From assembly GCA_029561345.1 (NCBI GenBank), contig JAKQJC010000024.1:1-64000 (forward strand): a stretch of 64,000 nt of DNA, in the 5' to 3' direction. Positions 1-7,976 of the stretch are shown here, one piece after another; within the stretch, counting starts at the first letter, position 1; each line of letters begins with the position of its first letter. Both the position numbers and the translations under genes were made by a program. The notes under the pieces are model-generated. The model saw nothing but the letters and a program-made list of their open reading frames with translations, searched no databases and was not told where the DNA came from. Origin of the DNA: Chloroflexota bacterium (GTDB taxonomy: Bacteria; Chloroflexota; Anaerolineae; Anaerolineales; Anaerolineaceae).

Positions 1-2034
1 CGCGTTCAGCGCCAGCAGGTTGGTCTGCGAGGCAATGTCTTCAATCGTCTCCACAATCGCGCCGATCTGCCCGCTGCGCGTGCCCAGTTCCGACACCCGC
101 TGCGCCAGCTGTTCGTTCGTCCGCCGCACCTTTTCCATGCCTTTGGTGGTTTCATTCACCACCCGCGCCCCGTTCTGGGCCGCCTGCGCCGTGCGTTCTG
201 TCTCCGCCGTCACTGCCTGCGCTGCCCCCGTCACCGCCTCAATGGCGGTTGAAAGGGTTTCGCCGGCTTTCAGCGCCTCTGAAAGGCCCTGCGCCTGCTC
301 CTGGGCCCCGCCGCGGATCCCTTCTACCCCGCGCGATAGCTCCACCATCACCTTCTGCGTCTCGTCCACCACCCGCGTCTGCTCGGCGGCCCCGTGCTTG
401 ATGCCCATCACCGCATCTGAAAGCGCGTTCATCTGCTGCACCACCTGGTTGACGCTGTTGGCCTGCTCCTGCGCGCCCTTGGCCACCCCGTCAATCGAAC
501 GGCTCATCTCTTCCACCGAATGGGCTGTCTTTGAGACGGATTCCGTTTCGGTGGTGATGCCTTTGGCCACCTGCTGGATGGTCAGGGCAATCTGGCTGGT
601 GGCCCGGCTGGCCTGTCCCGAAGCAGTGGAAAGTTCACCCGACGCAATCTGCAGCTGAACAGCGTTCTCTTCCACCTGTTTAACTGCTTTGCGCAGTCCG
701 GCAATCATTTGTTCAAAAGCATGGCCAAGCATGTCAGCCTCTGAACGCGGCTTGACCTGCGTGCGCAGGTTGCCGCCGGCAATCTCCTGGGCAGCGGTCA
801 CCATCTCATTCATATAATGATGCAGGTCAAAACTGGATCGAGTGAGCTGGCCGATTTCGTCCTTTTGCGCCTTGATGCGGTCCAGGTAATCATGATTGCT
901 GCCGGCCAGGTTCAAATCACCCTCAGCCAGAGATTGAATGGCCCTGGCAGTGGCCTTCATTTGTTTCGAAACAAGGTTGGACACAAAAATGGCCAAAATG
1001 ACCATCAGGATGGTGACCACAACCAGCACATTCATGCTGCGCAGCAGGTTGGCCATCACCAGGTCATTCACTTCCTTGATTTCCTGGCTGATCAACAGGG
1101 TCCAGCCCAGTTTTTCAGCCATGCCGCCCTGAAGCGAAAGATGCGCCAGCAGGGCATCCCGTCCATAGGCGTCCGCCATTTTCACCCACTCATTCGCTTT
1201 GCGGGTATTTAAAAGGTCCAGAATGACCTGCGGGGCAGGCTGCATCACCTGGTCGGCCTGCTCGGTGTAGAGCAGGTTGCCGTCTGAATCGAGCAGCACG
1301 GCTTTTCCCGTCTCCCCATATTTCACTTCGCTGATGGTCTGAAAAACAGAGGTGATGTTGATGGTGCCGCGCAGCACGCCGATCACCTGCTGGCTGGCGT
1401 TGTAAATGGGCACGCCAATGTTCATGGCATAAACTTTGGTGCTTTCATCATACTCGGCGTTTTCCACCGCTGTGTCGCCCCGTCCGCTGGCATAAGCCTG
1501 CTGCCACCAGCCCTCATCGCCCTGTAAAAAGTCGCTGGTGCGGTCGGTCATGGCAATATTCAAACCCTTAACATCGGTGACAAAAATTTCAACTTCAGCA
1601 GGAAATTTTTTCAGAAAGGCCTTCAAAAGATCGCTGGTGGGGTTGTTCTGCACCCCGGCTTCGATTTCCTGAATGCTGGCTGCCTTATCCTTCCAGGCCT
1701 GATCCAGTTCCTTGATTTTCGCCTCATCCCAATCCGCGCGGGCTGCGTTGGCTTCCTCCACCGCGCTGACAATTTCAGGCGCCAGGGCCAGTGCCTGCAG
1801 GGAATAAAGATTTCCCTGCACCTGCAGCACGGCTCCCCGCAGCGCTTCTTCGCCCAGAGAGATCATACCCTCTCCATTCGATTGGCTGATCTGCTGAGAT
1901 ATATTGAAATAGCTTGACACGGAAAAGGCGGCAACAGTGATCAAAATGGCCAGCAGCAAAATGCTGACCACCTTGGCGCCAAGATTCCAGTTGAACCAAA
2001 AAAAAGCTCTGGATTTTGAAGCAGTACCGGCCAT
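1..2034 (-). CDS. Methyl-accepting chemotaxis protein, C-terminus cut by window edge
   Basis: Reading the minus strand from an ATG preceded by GGAGGATTCC gives 678 uninterrupted codons running off the left edge. Membrane-bound chemoreceptor that passes ligand signals to CheA/CheW. A first membrane helix lies near residues 20-42, an extracytoplasmic dCache-like sensor follows (contains NIAMTDRTSDF and IGVLRGTINIT type segments), a second helix sits near 334-356, then a HAMP region and a long coiled-coil signalling domain. The last visible residues, IASQTNLLALNA, are the conserved hairpin tip, so about 250 residues of the returning arm lie outside the window. Ligand unknown. A second chemoreceptor of similar layout is at 54.5 kb. 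Confidence 0.95.
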   Translation of the reverse strand, partial: MAGTASKSRAFFWFNWNLGAKVVSILLLAILITVAAFSVSSYFNISQQISQSNGEGMISLGEEALRGAVLQVQGNLYSLQALALAPEIVSAVEEANAARADWDEAKIKELDQAWKDKAASIQEIEAGVQNNPTSDLLKAFLKKFPAEVEIFVTDVKGLNIAMTDRTSDFLQGDEGWWQQAYASGRGDTAVENAEYDESTKVYAMNIGVPIYNASQQVIGVLRGTINITSVFQTISEVKYGETGKAVLLDSDGNLLYTEQADQVMQPAPQVILDLLNTRKANEWVKMADAYGRDALLAHLSLQGGMAEKLGWTLLISQEIKEVNDLVMANLLRSMNVLVVVTILMVILAIFVSNLVSKQMKATARAIQSLAEGDLNLAGSNHDYLDRIKAQKDEIGQLTRSSFDLHHYMNEMVTAAQEIAGGNLRTQVKPRSEADMLGHAFEQMIAGLRKAVKQVEENAVQLQIASGELSTASGQASRATSQIALTIQQVAKGITTETESVSKTAHSVEEMSRSIDGVAKGAQEQANSVNQVVQQMNALSDAVMGIKHGAAEQTRVVDETQKVMVELSRGVEGIRGGAQEQAQGLSEALKAGETLSTAIEAVTGAAQAVTAETERTAQAAQNGARVVNETTKGMEKVRRTNEQLAQRVSELGTRSGQIGAIVETIEDIASQTNLLALNA

Positions 2035-2249
2035 GGAATCCTCCTGAAAGTAACAGATAAAAAATGACCTGAGTGCGTTGTAACTTTTTTGGAAATGTTA
2101 ACCATTATTATGAGATATCTGCCTGTTAAATGCAATAGAAAACCAGATATAATCCGAATCAGGTCTTAATTGCCTTTTTATGTGTAACTTTTTACGCTTT
2201 TCGCTATCTAATCAATGATTTAACCCCATTACAAAGACAGGATCTGAAC

Positions 2250-2606
2250 ATGGATTTCTTCACCCGCTTATTCAACCAGCCTTCCGTTGCCCAGCTTGAA
2301 CCAGCTCAGGTTCAGGCGCTCATCGCTCAATCACCCCGCCCTTTTCTGCTCGACGTGCGCACGCCGGGGGAATATAAAGAAGCCCACATCCAGGGCGCTG
2401 AGCTCATCCCGCTGGACGAACTGCCGCAGAAGCTGAGCCGCATTCCCAAAGATCGCGATGTGATCTGCGTTTGCGCCTCGGGCAGCCGCAGCAGCGCCGC
2501 CGCCCGCCACCTCAGCGGCCAGGGATATAAGGTCAGCAATATGCAGGGCGGCATGTCACGCTGGATGCGCGCCGGTTTGCCGGTTAAAAAAGGCGCCGCG
2601 AAATAA
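2250..2606 (+). CDS. Rhodanese-like sulfurtransferase, single domain
   Basis: 118-residue cytoplasmic protein with one rhodanese domain. LLDVRTPGEY near residues 33-42 and the active-site loop CASGSRS (Cys75) fit the persulfide-forming Cys-x-x-Gly-x-Arg pattern of single-domain sulfurtransferases (GlpE/PspE/YgaP type). Length is normal for the class. It sits head-to-head with the chemoreceptor and converges on a thioredoxin fusion gene. With the DUF2892 proteins next door, it recalls the rhodanese-DUF2892 protein YgaP split over separate genes. A TATAAT at 2147-2152 could be its promoter. Sulfur donor and acceptor cannot be told from sequence. Confidence 0.9.
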   Translation: MDFFTRLFNQPSVAQLEPAQVQALIAQSPRPFLLDVRTPGEYKEAHIQGAELIPLDELPQKLSRIPKDRDVICVCASGSRSSAAARHLSGQGYKVSNMQGGMSRWMRAGLPVKKGAAK

Positions 2607-2658
2607 TCATGGCTGTCAAAAGCGAAGCCATGCGCTTTATTCTCCTCTTCATGCTTTT

Positions 2659-2687
2659 AGGGCGCACAATGGTGCGCCCTTTTGTTT
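2659..2687 (+). terminator. Rho-independent terminator after the rhodanese gene
   Basis: GGGCGCAC (2660-2667) pairs with GTGCGCCC (2672-2679) across a 4-base loop and is followed by TTTTGTTT on the plus strand. Confidence 0.8.
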
Positions 2688-2689
2688 AT

Positions 2690-3229
2690 TCATGCCTGTT
2701 TTGACCGCGAAAAGAACGCCTTCACCCGCGGCGCCACGGCCCGGTAGATGGGGCAGCGGTCATAGATCGCGCTGAACAGCGCTGCCGCGCCCACTCCCAG
2801 CAGAATCAATCCCAGTGGTAAAATATCCCGGTTTATCCAGCCCAAAGCCAGAAAGACCACACCAACGCCGGTGCGTAGAATGCGGTCCACCGGCGCTAGA
2901 GGCAAAATGCCCGGTGCGCGCTGGTGCGCCAGGGCGTCGAAAAGAAGCTCCAGCACCTCAAGGCTTTGCACCCCGCTGCGCCTCAGCACTTCCTTGCCGC
3001 CAGCAAAACCCACCAGGGTGGGAATACTCATCACGCCCAGCGCCCGCAGCACCTCCGGCGACTCATCTGCATTGATCTTCAACACATCCACCTGCCCGGC
3101 ATATGTTTCACTGGCCTGATGGAAGGCCGGCGCCATCATCCGGCAGGGCGCGCACCACGGCGCCCACAGGTCCACCATCAGCGGGCGTGGGTTTTCCTGC
3201 ACCAATTTTTGAAATTCATCCTGATTCAT
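2690..3229 (-). CDS. Thioredoxin fused to a DUF2892 membrane domain
   Basis: An N-terminal thioredoxin fold carries the intact redox motif WCAPC (about residues 25-29) and the cis-proline segment SIPTLVGF. A linker leads to a C-terminal DUF2892 unit with two hydrophobic helices (TGVGVVFLALGW and LPLGLILLGVGAAALF) and the typical CPIY ending. The redox domain is therefore probably tethered to the cytoplasmic membrane face. The ATG at 3229 is chosen because AGGTGACG precedes it; a GTG two codons upstream is also in frame. It precedes no close downstream gene and converges with the rhodanese. The next gene upstream encodes a stand-alone DUF2892, so the two may act together. Confidence 0.88.
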   Translation of the reverse strand: MNQDEFQKLVQENPRPLMVDLWAPWCAPCRMMAPAFHQASETYAGQVDVLKINADESPEVLRALGVMSIPTLVGFAGGKEVLRRSGVQSLEVLELLFDALAHQRAPGILPLAPVDRILRTGVGVVFLALGWINRDILPLGLILLGVGAAALFSAIYDRCPIYRAVAPRVKAFFSRSKQA

Positions 3230-3295
3230 CGTCACCTGTTAAACCAATCAGGGGCGCAAAACCTGCGTCCCTGGTTTTGAACGAAAAGAACAGCG

Positions 3296-3496
3296 TCAGC
3301 TTTTGTTGGTATTGATTTTCAACACTGTATACAGCGGGCAGAAACCCACCACGCCCGTCAGCAGGGCCACCGCCCCCAGCACCAGAAAGACGATACCCAG
3401 AATGCCAGTCACCACGCCGGTCAGGTTGAGGATGATCAGCGCCAGGCCCAGCACAACCCGGATAATGCGGTCGAGATTTGATTCGTTGGTTTTCAT
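3296..3496 (-). CDS. DUF2892 small membrane protein (YgaP-type transmembrane domain)
   Basis: 66 residues beginning MKTNESNLDR, with two hydrophobic helices and a CPLY motif near the end, as in the membrane part of YgaP. Start chosen at 3496 because AGGAGTTATCTT precedes it; an in-frame ATG further upstream lacks such a site. It lies 66 bases upstream of the thioredoxin-DUF2892 gene on the same strand and is divergent from the arsR gene, so it may respond to the same inducer. In the family these domains dimerise in the membrane; the exact function is unknown. Confidence 0.85.
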   Translation of the reverse strand: MKTNESNLDRIIRVVLGLALIILNLTGVVTGILGIVFLVLGAVALLTGVVGFCPLYTVLKINTNKS

Positions 3497-3602
3497 AAGA
3501 TAACTCCTATCCAATAACACTTTTTGTATTCTTTAAAATTAGATGCAATTTATCCAAAATAGTTACAGGAAAAAGAGGCGGACAAAAACAGGTCTGAATG
3601 GG

Positions 3603-3652
3603 TTGCGCTTGCGGCATCATCCGTCTATAATATATTCGTGGTCATGAATATA
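3603..3652 (+). promoter_or_regulatory. arsR promoter with overlapping 22-bp palindromic operator
   Basis: TTGCGC (3603-3608) and TATAAT (3626-3631) are 17 bases apart. Directly after the -10 box, TATATTC (3631-3637) and GAATATA (3646-3652) form perfect 7-base arms around 8 bases. The palindrome covers the expected transcription start and the GTG/ATG start codons, so a bound ArsR would block its own transcription. The second arsR gene at 8.6 kb has the same arrangement. Confidence 0.8.
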
Positions 3653-4069
3653 TCCTCACCTCAACCGCCTGAAACACAGCTTTCTCGTCTGCTGGCCCTC
3701 ATTGGCCAGCCGGTGCGCATCCAGATTTTACTCATTCTGGGTGGGCAGGAAGCCTGCGTCTGTCACCTGGAAGCCGTTTTAGGCCTGCGCCAGGCCAGCA
3801 TCTCACAGCACCTGATGGCCCTGCGCAAGGCCGGTCTGGTGGAGCCGCGGCGCTGCGGGCGCAATATTTTTTATCATCTTGTCCGCCCGGAGGTGGTTTC
3901 CGTTCTCAATCAGGCTGCCGTTCTGGCCGGTCTGGATCCTGCCGCCCTGCAGCAGCTGGCGGTCCGGCCGGTGGCAGGCTGCCCCTGCCCTCAATGCAAT
4001 CCCAACGCGCAGCCGGGCGCTTCGTGCCAGAATTTGCACCCGGCGCCGTCTTCGTCTGAATGCCCCTAA
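3638..4069 (+). CDS. arsR: ArsR/SmtB-family metalloregulator
   Basis: 143-residue winged-helix repressor. The CVCHLE motif in the third helix matches the Cys-x-Cys arsenite site of ArsR proteins, and RQASISQHLMALRKAGLV is the recognition region. The C-terminus is Cys-rich (CPCPQC, then one more Cys in the tail), which could add a metal site. It would release DNA on binding As(III) or a related soft metal. The GTG at 3638 falls seven bases after the -10 box, so the transcript would be leaderless; an ATG two codons later is the alternative. The Acr3 pump gene follows after 24 bases and is probably co-transcribed. Confidence 0.92.
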   Translation: MVMNISSPQPPETQLSRLLALIGQPVRIQILLILGGQEACVCHLEAVLGLRQASISQHLMALRKAGLVEPRRCGRNIFYHLVRPEVVSVLNQAAVLAGLDPAALQQLAVRPVAGCPCPQCNPNAQPGASCQNLHPAPSSSECP

Positions 4070-4093
4070 TTTTTTTATTCCAAGGAGAAATGG

Positions 4094-5182
4094 ATGGAAA
4101 AGAAAAGTGTCACCCAACGTCTTTCATTTTTAGACCGCTACCTGACCCTGTGGATCTTTCTGGCCATGGCGGTCGGCGTGCTGCTTGGCTACCTGCTGCC
4201 AGGCGTGGAAGGGTTCATCAACCAGTTCGCCGTCGGCACCACCAACATCCCCATCGCCATCGGCCTCATCCTGATGATGTACCCGCCGCTGGCCAAAGTG
4301 CATTATGATGAACTGGGCGATGTGTTCCGCAACTGGAAGGTTCTGGGGCTTTCGCTGCTGCAAAACTGGGTCATCGGCCCGGTGCTGATGTTCATTCTGG
4401 CCATCATCTTCCTGCAGGGTTACCCCCATTACATGGTTGGCCTGATCATGATTGGCCTGGCACGCTGCATTGCCATGGTCATCGTCTGGAACGAGTTGGC
4501 CAAGGGTGATACCGAATATGCTGCCGGACTGGTGGCGTTTAACAGCATCTTTCAGGTGTTGTTCTACAGCGTCTATGCCTATGTCTTCATCACCATTCTG
4601 CCCACCTGGTTTGGTCTGCAGGGCAGCATTGTGGCCATCACCATCGGCGAAATCGCTCAAAGCGTGTTCATTTACCTGGGCATTCCCTTCATCGCCGGTT
4701 TCATCACCAATATGATCCTCACCCGCACCATGGGCAAGGACTGGTACTACAAGAAATTCATTCCCAAAATCAGCCCCATCACCCTCATTGCACTGCTCTT
4801 CACCATCCTGGTGATGTTCAGCCTCAAGGGCAACCTGATCGTGACCATCCCCATGGATGTGGTGCGCATCGCCATCCCGCTGCTGATTTACTTTGTGCTC
4901 ATGTTCCTGGTCAGCTTTATGCTGGGCAAAATTGTGGGCGCCGATTACAAAAAGACCACCACCCTGTCCTTCACCGCCGCCAGCAACAACTTTGAACTGG
5001 CCATCGCCGTGGCCGTGGCCGTCTTCGGCATCAACTCAGGCGAGGCCTTCACCGCAGTCATTGGCCCGCTGGTAGAAGTGCCTGTGATGATTGGCCTGGT
5101 CAATGTGGCCTTCTGGCTGCAGAAAAAATTCTTCAAGGTGCAGCTTGAGCAGGGTCCGGCCAAACCGGATGTCTGCCCATAG
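4094..5182 (+). CDS. acr3: Arsenite efflux transporter, ACR3 family
   Basis: 362-residue inner-membrane protein with about ten hydrophobic segments, normal length for ACR3. It expels arsenite driven by the membrane potential. The signature GLARCIAMV contains the conserved Cys (residue 125) needed for transport in characterised members, and [16 protein letters not shown] and [14 protein letters not shown] are the other family hallmarks. ATG at 4094 follows AAGGAGAAATGG. It forms an operon with arsR and ends in a strong terminator. No arsenate reductase (arsC) is seen nearby, so reduction of arsenate would need another gene or one of the thioredoxin-like proteins here; that last point is speculation. 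Confidence 0.95.
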   Translation: MEKKSVTQRLSFLDRYLTLWIFLAMAVGVLLGYLLPGVEGFINQFAVGTTNIPIAIGLILMMYPPLAKVHYDELGDVFRNWKVLGLSLLQNWVIGPVLMFILAIIFLQGYPHYMVGLIMIGLARCIAMVIVWNELAKGDTEYAAGLVAFNSIFQVLFYSVYAYVFITILPTWFGLQGSIVAITIGEIAQSVFIYLGIPFIAGFITNMILTRTMGKDWYYKKFIPKISPITLIALLFTILVMFSLKGNLIVTIPMDVVRIAIPLLIYFVLMFLVSFMLGKIVGADYKKTTTLSFTAASNNFELAIAVAVAVFGINSGEAFTAVIGPLVEVPVMIGLVNVAFWLQKKFFKVQLEQGPAKPDVCP

Positions 5183-5205
5183 ACTGAAATCCGGTCAAAA
5201 AAAAA

Positions 5206-5247
5206 CAAACCGCCCCTCAATCCAGCTAAGGGGCGGTTTGTTTTTTT
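5206..5247. terminator. Bidirectional terminator after acr3
   Basis: CAAACCGCCCCT (5206-5217) and AGGGGCGGTTTG (5229-5240) form a 12-bp stem with a T-run to 5247 on the plus strand and an A-run before it, so it can also serve the minus strand. Confidence 0.9.
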
Positions 5248-5363
5248 AACTGCTCAGCCGGTTGAGCAAAAACTACAATTAACAGTTGCCCCTCCCGAAA
5301 ATCGGGAGGGGGCCGGGGGGTGGGCGATGAATAATCTTAATGTGACATGGTCGAAGCAGTTAC
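5247..5363 (+). repeat. Intergenic inverted-repeat element, copy A (left part missing)
   Basis: Shares with the copy at 19.6-19.8 kb the segment from ATTAACAGT through a CCCTCCC/GGGAGGGG hairpin and a G-rich run to the right terminal repeat (5339-5363, containing AATGTGACAT). The left terminal repeat and first hairpin are absent or rearranged. It lies between the convergent acr3 and thioredoxin-like genes. No coding capacity. Confidence 0.75.
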
Positions 5364-5367
5364 TTTT

Positions 5368-5658
5368 TTATTCAAGGGAACCCTTTGCTTCAAGGGCGGT
5401 TTTCAACCAGAGGCAGGTTTCCTCTTTTTTCGGAAACCGCCCCATGCACACCGGCCGGCCATCCATCAGCATACAGGGCATTGCCAGCACCGGTGTATAT
5501 TTGAGAATCTCTGCCACGTCGCCGACATCTTCAATGAAAAGTTCTGCCTCGGGCATCTCACGCTGAATCTGCTGCAAGGCTGACTGCAGGGTGCGCCGGA
5601 TCAGAATGCGATAACTGGCGCGGTAGCTCAGAATTTGTACATGTACGCGGGTCATCAT
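5368..5658 (-). CDS. Thioredoxin-like protein lacking the CxxC motif
   Basis: 96 residues. Aligning by eye with the thioredoxin-like protein at 8.0 kb matches strand, helix and the cis-proline segment (MPCMLMDGRPVCMGRFP against [17 protein letters not shown]), but the CANC redox motif is replaced by residues around SYRASYR, with no Cys. Two Cys remain near the cis-proline. It therefore cannot do ordinary dithiol exchange and may be a binding or scaffold version. It is the last gene of the GcvH-like/DGC/OsmC operon, its ATG directly abutting the OsmC stop codon. Family assignment rests on this local alignment only. Confidence 0.7.
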   Translation of the reverse strand: MMTRVHVQILSYRASYRILIRRTLQSALQQIQREMPEAELFIEDVGDVAEILKYTPVLAMPCMLMDGRPVCMGRFPKKEETCLWLKTALEAKGSLE

Positions 5659-6111
5659 TCAGGCCAGGATCTCCACTTCAGGTTCCACCAGAATTTCAGA
5701 TTTCACCGAATTGGCCACCAGGCTGTATTTTTGCGCTGCCTGCAAAGCCCGTTCCACCCGCGCGCGCACCCGCTCCGGGTCTTCTCCGCCGGCTGCCACC
5801 CGGATGATGGGGTGGAAACGCAGCTGGGTGAAAATCTCCGTGCGGTCCAGTTCAATGCGTTTGACGCCTTCAGCCCGGCAGTCATACGAAAGGAGATTCA
5901 ATTTAAAACGCTCAGCCGCCCAGATAAACATCATCATGATGCAGGTGTTGGCTGCCGCCACAAAAGCATCTTCGGGCGTGAACACGCCCGCATGTCCCTG
6001 AGCATCGGGCGGGGCTGAAAAATCCATTTCGGGGCCGTTGCCCATCACCAGATGTCCCCAATGCTCACCCTTCCAGGTCACCCGGGTATGATAAATCGCC
6101 TCCTGGCTCAT
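5659..6111 (-). CDS. OsmC-family peroxiredoxin-like protein
   Basis: 150 residues with the OsmC core TPEDAFVAAANTC followed by a long helix and YDCRAEG. OsmC/Ohr proteins reduce organic hydroperoxides with two Cys. Here the first Cys (in NTC) is present, but the second position, normally within a CPVSN-like motif, reads KYSLVANSVKSEI with no Cys. It may thus use one Cys or have a different role, as in other OsmC subgroups. The start overlaps the preceding stop by four bases (ATGA), showing translational coupling inside the five-gene operon. Confidence 0.88.
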   Translation of the reverse strand: MSQEAIYHTRVTWKGEHWGHLVMGNGPEMDFSAPPDAQGHAGVFTPEDAFVAAANTCIMMMFIWAAERFKLNLLSYDCRAEGVKRIELDRTEIFTQLRFHPIIRVAAGGEDPERVRARVERALQAAQKYSLVANSVKSEILVEPEVEILA

Positions 6112-6827
6112 GCCTTTGCCTCCTGCCCGGCGCAGTAGCGGGCATAGGCTGCCAGCACGGCTGCTTCGATCTCCGCTGCCGCGGATGCATCCACCGCGTT
6201 GTAAATTTTTACCATTTCCATCAGCTCATGCCCGGTTTCAGCACTGACGGGTTTCTTTTGTTCATGCATGTTTTGAAACAGCAGCGGCAGGGCCAGCAGA
6301 GATACCTCGTGCCCATTCACCTGCAGCTTCTGCACCGGAATGCCCGAACCGCAGGCGCAGGTGGTGACCTCATCGCTAGAGGGTTCGCCGGCAAATTTGC
6401 CCTCACGACGGCTCCAGGCCCGGCCCAGCAGTTCATCCACCCGGGCAGCAATCCGTTCGGCGGTGCGCGCTGCAGCCTGCTTGCCGGCTTCGTTCAGCCG
6501 GCGGCGGCCGGCTGGCGGTTCCAGCCCTTCCTGCGCAATGACCTCCGTCACCACAATGCCCGCCGCCGGGCGGTTGGAATAGGTTTCGGTGCCGCGGAAA
6601 GCGCAGCGTTTCTCGCAGCCGTCAATGGCAATGGTCGGGTAAAATTTGGCAAAGGCCCGGTCGCCCTCGCCGCCCGCCAAAAACAGCGGCAGGCAGATGG
6701 TCACCGTGTCGCCAGGACGCAGCTGCTCCAGCACCTGCAGGGCTGCCAGGCGGGCAATGGTTCCTTCGGGCAGTTCTTCACCGGAACAGGCGATGATGCC
6801 CACTTTTTTCTGCGGCAGTTCAGGCAT
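6108..6827 (-). CDS. DGC-domain putative zinc-binding protein, two-part
   Basis: 239 residues. The N-terminal part has GIIACSGEE, a central IDGCEKRCAFRG and flanking Cys, the signature of the DGC domain (named for the conserved Asp-Gly-Cys), which is thought to bind a metal through four Cys. A second region carries CACGSGIPVQKLQVNG, another potential metal site, followed by a helical tail. Function of the family is unknown; members are often found near arsenic or redox genes. It overlaps the preceding gene by eight bases and the next by four, so the products are probably made in fixed ratio. The second Cys cluster is absent in the neighbouring DGC protein. Confidence 0.8.
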   Translation of the reverse strand: MPELPQKKVGIIACSGEELPEGTIARLAALQVLEQLRPGDTVTICLPLFLAGGEGDRAFAKFYPTIAIDGCEKRCAFRGTETYSNRPAAGIVVTEVIAQEGLEPPAGRRRLNEAGKQAAARTAERIAARVDELLGRAWSRREGKFAGEPSSDEVTTCACGSGIPVQKLQVNGHEVSLLALPLLFQNMHEQKKPVSAETGHELMEMVKIYNAVDASAAAEIEAAVLAAYARYCAGQEAKA

Positions 6828-7242
6828 GGCTGCCTCCTTCCTCGCCGGTCAGTTCATCCACCACGGCATCCATTTCGCGCGCCAGGGCAGCCGCCAGCTG
6901 CTCGCCCCCGGCGTTGAGTTCAGCAATGCCTTCCGGCTTGAATTCGCGGTAACGGCGGAAAACATCCAGCACGGCAAATTCACGCGCCACCTGTCCGCCG
7001 CTTTGCGTGATCATTTTCGATGCGCAGGCCAGTTTGCAGCCGTCAATGGCTACAGCCGGGTTTTCGGCCACCAGCCGGCGCGACTCTTCATCACCGGTCA
7101 CCAGCAGCGCCAGCGGCACCAGCTGCGTCTGCCCGGGACGGTCTTCTTCAACCACCTGGTAAGCCGCCACCCGGCTGACCGTGCCGAACGATTTGCCAAT
7201 GCCGCTGCAGGGAATCACCATCACTTTACGGGGAGGCGTCAT
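6820..7242 (-). CDS. DGC-domain putative zinc-binding protein, short form
   Basis: 140 residues with the DGC pattern VIPCSGIGKSFG near the start and IDGCKLACASKM in the middle, giving four Cys in the expected positions. It is a paralogue of the next gene downstream but lacks its C-terminal Cys cluster. The start overlaps the GcvH-like stop codon by four bases. Two adjacent DGC paralogues suggest a heterodimer, which is inference. No enzymatic activity can be assigned. Confidence 0.8.
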   Translation of the reverse strand: MTPPRKVMVIPCSGIGKSFGTVSRVAAYQVVEEDRPGQTQLVPLALLVTGDEESRRLVAENPAVAIDGCKLACASKMITQSGGQVAREFAVLDVFRRYREFKPEGIAELNAGGEQLAAALAREMDAVVDELTGEEGGSHA

Positions 7243-7670
7243 GGATGCTCCTCTCTGGCTTCTTTTTCCATCTGTTCAAAATAAGCCGCCGCCGCCAGCA
7301 GCTGCGGTTTTTCCTGCCATTCCACCTCGCACAACCAGCCGTCGCCGTAGGGATCCTGGTTGATCACCTCCGGGGCTGTTCCCAGGGCCGGGTTCACCCG
7401 CACCACCCGCGCTGCCGCCGGCAGCAGCAGGTCCACATCCACCTTGATGGTCTCAATTGAGGCAAAAGCCGCGCCCGCGGCCAGAATGCTGCCGGCCGGT
7501 TTCACCTCGGCAAAGGCCACGTCGCCGCTGCGCTGCTGCAGAAAGTCCGAAAGGCCAAGGCGGTTCACCGGCCCGGCCTCCTTCACCCAGATGCCCTGCG
7601 GGGTGTAGGCGCAGGCCGGGTCCACCCTGAAGATAAACTTATCCAGTGTCAATTCCAAAAATGCTGTCAT
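7239..7670 (-). CDS. GcvH-like lipoyl-carrier protein
   Basis: Resembles glycine cleavage H protein: LGLSDFLQQRSGDVAFAEV, then SIETIKVDVDL, then INQDPYGDGWLCEVEW. The Lys in ETIK (residue 76 from the chosen start) aligns with the lipoylated Lys of GcvH ESVKA. No other glycine cleavage genes (gcvT, gcvP) are present. H-protein-like carriers outside glycine cleavage are known, for example in lipoate-dependent sulfur oxidation, so this one may carry persulfide or electrons for the DGC proteins; that is inference. Start set at 7670 because GGAAAGGACA lies just upstream; ATGs at 7673 and 7691 are alternatives. First gene of the coupled operon. Confidence 0.82.
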   Translation of the reverse strand: MTAFLELTLDKFIFRVDPACAYTPQGIWVKEAGPVNRLGLSDFLQQRSGDVAFAEVKPAGSILAAGAAFASIETIKVDVDLLLPAAARVVRVNPALGTAPEVINQDPYGDGWLCEVEWQEKPQLLAAAAYFEQMEKEAREEHP

Positions 7671-7740
7671 CATTGTCCTTTCCATTTCCATTCAGCCAAT
7701 TCATAAAGCAAGAAAGATGGTCCGCCAGGCTCTTGTCATT

Positions 7741-7887
7741 GCGGTAAAAATCCTTCAGGCTTTGCCTTTGCAGATCCCCAACCCGCTCCCCTCGCCAAAA
7801 GCCTTCTGGCTGTTCCTTCGCGTCCTTGGCGTTCTTTGCGGTAAAACTCCTTCAGGCTTTGCCTTCGCAGATCCCCAACCCGCTCCC
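7741..7887. repeat. Pair of 50-bp direct repeats between the two redox operons
   Basis: Positions 7741-7790 and 7838-7887 are nearly identical, differing at about two bases; both run from GCGGTAAAA to CCCAACCCGCTCCC. The spacer holds a copy of the short CGTCCTTGGCGTTCTTTGCGG repeat type, seen elsewhere in the window. The rest of the 306-base gap (7671-7976) shows no gene. Confidence 0.8.
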
Positions 7888-7976
7888 GACCAGCCAGGCC
7901 GCCGATCATATTCAAAGCCTTGAATAGTTACTGCCGCAAAAATGGGCAGATCTCAGCCGTGTTCTGCCCTCTCGCT

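Noticed and set aside
20-658. Plus-strand open frame opposite the first chemoreceptor
   Set aside because: It is the antisense of conserved chemoreceptor signalling sequence; no ribosome site or family resemblance.
7239-7670. True glycine cleavage H protein
   Set aside because: Similarity is real but gcvT and gcvP are absent and the operon partners are redox and metal-binding proteins, so only a GcvH-like label is used.
7741-7887. CRISPR array
   Set aside because: Only two repeat units of 50 bp, with repeat-like sequence in the spacer, and no cas genes.
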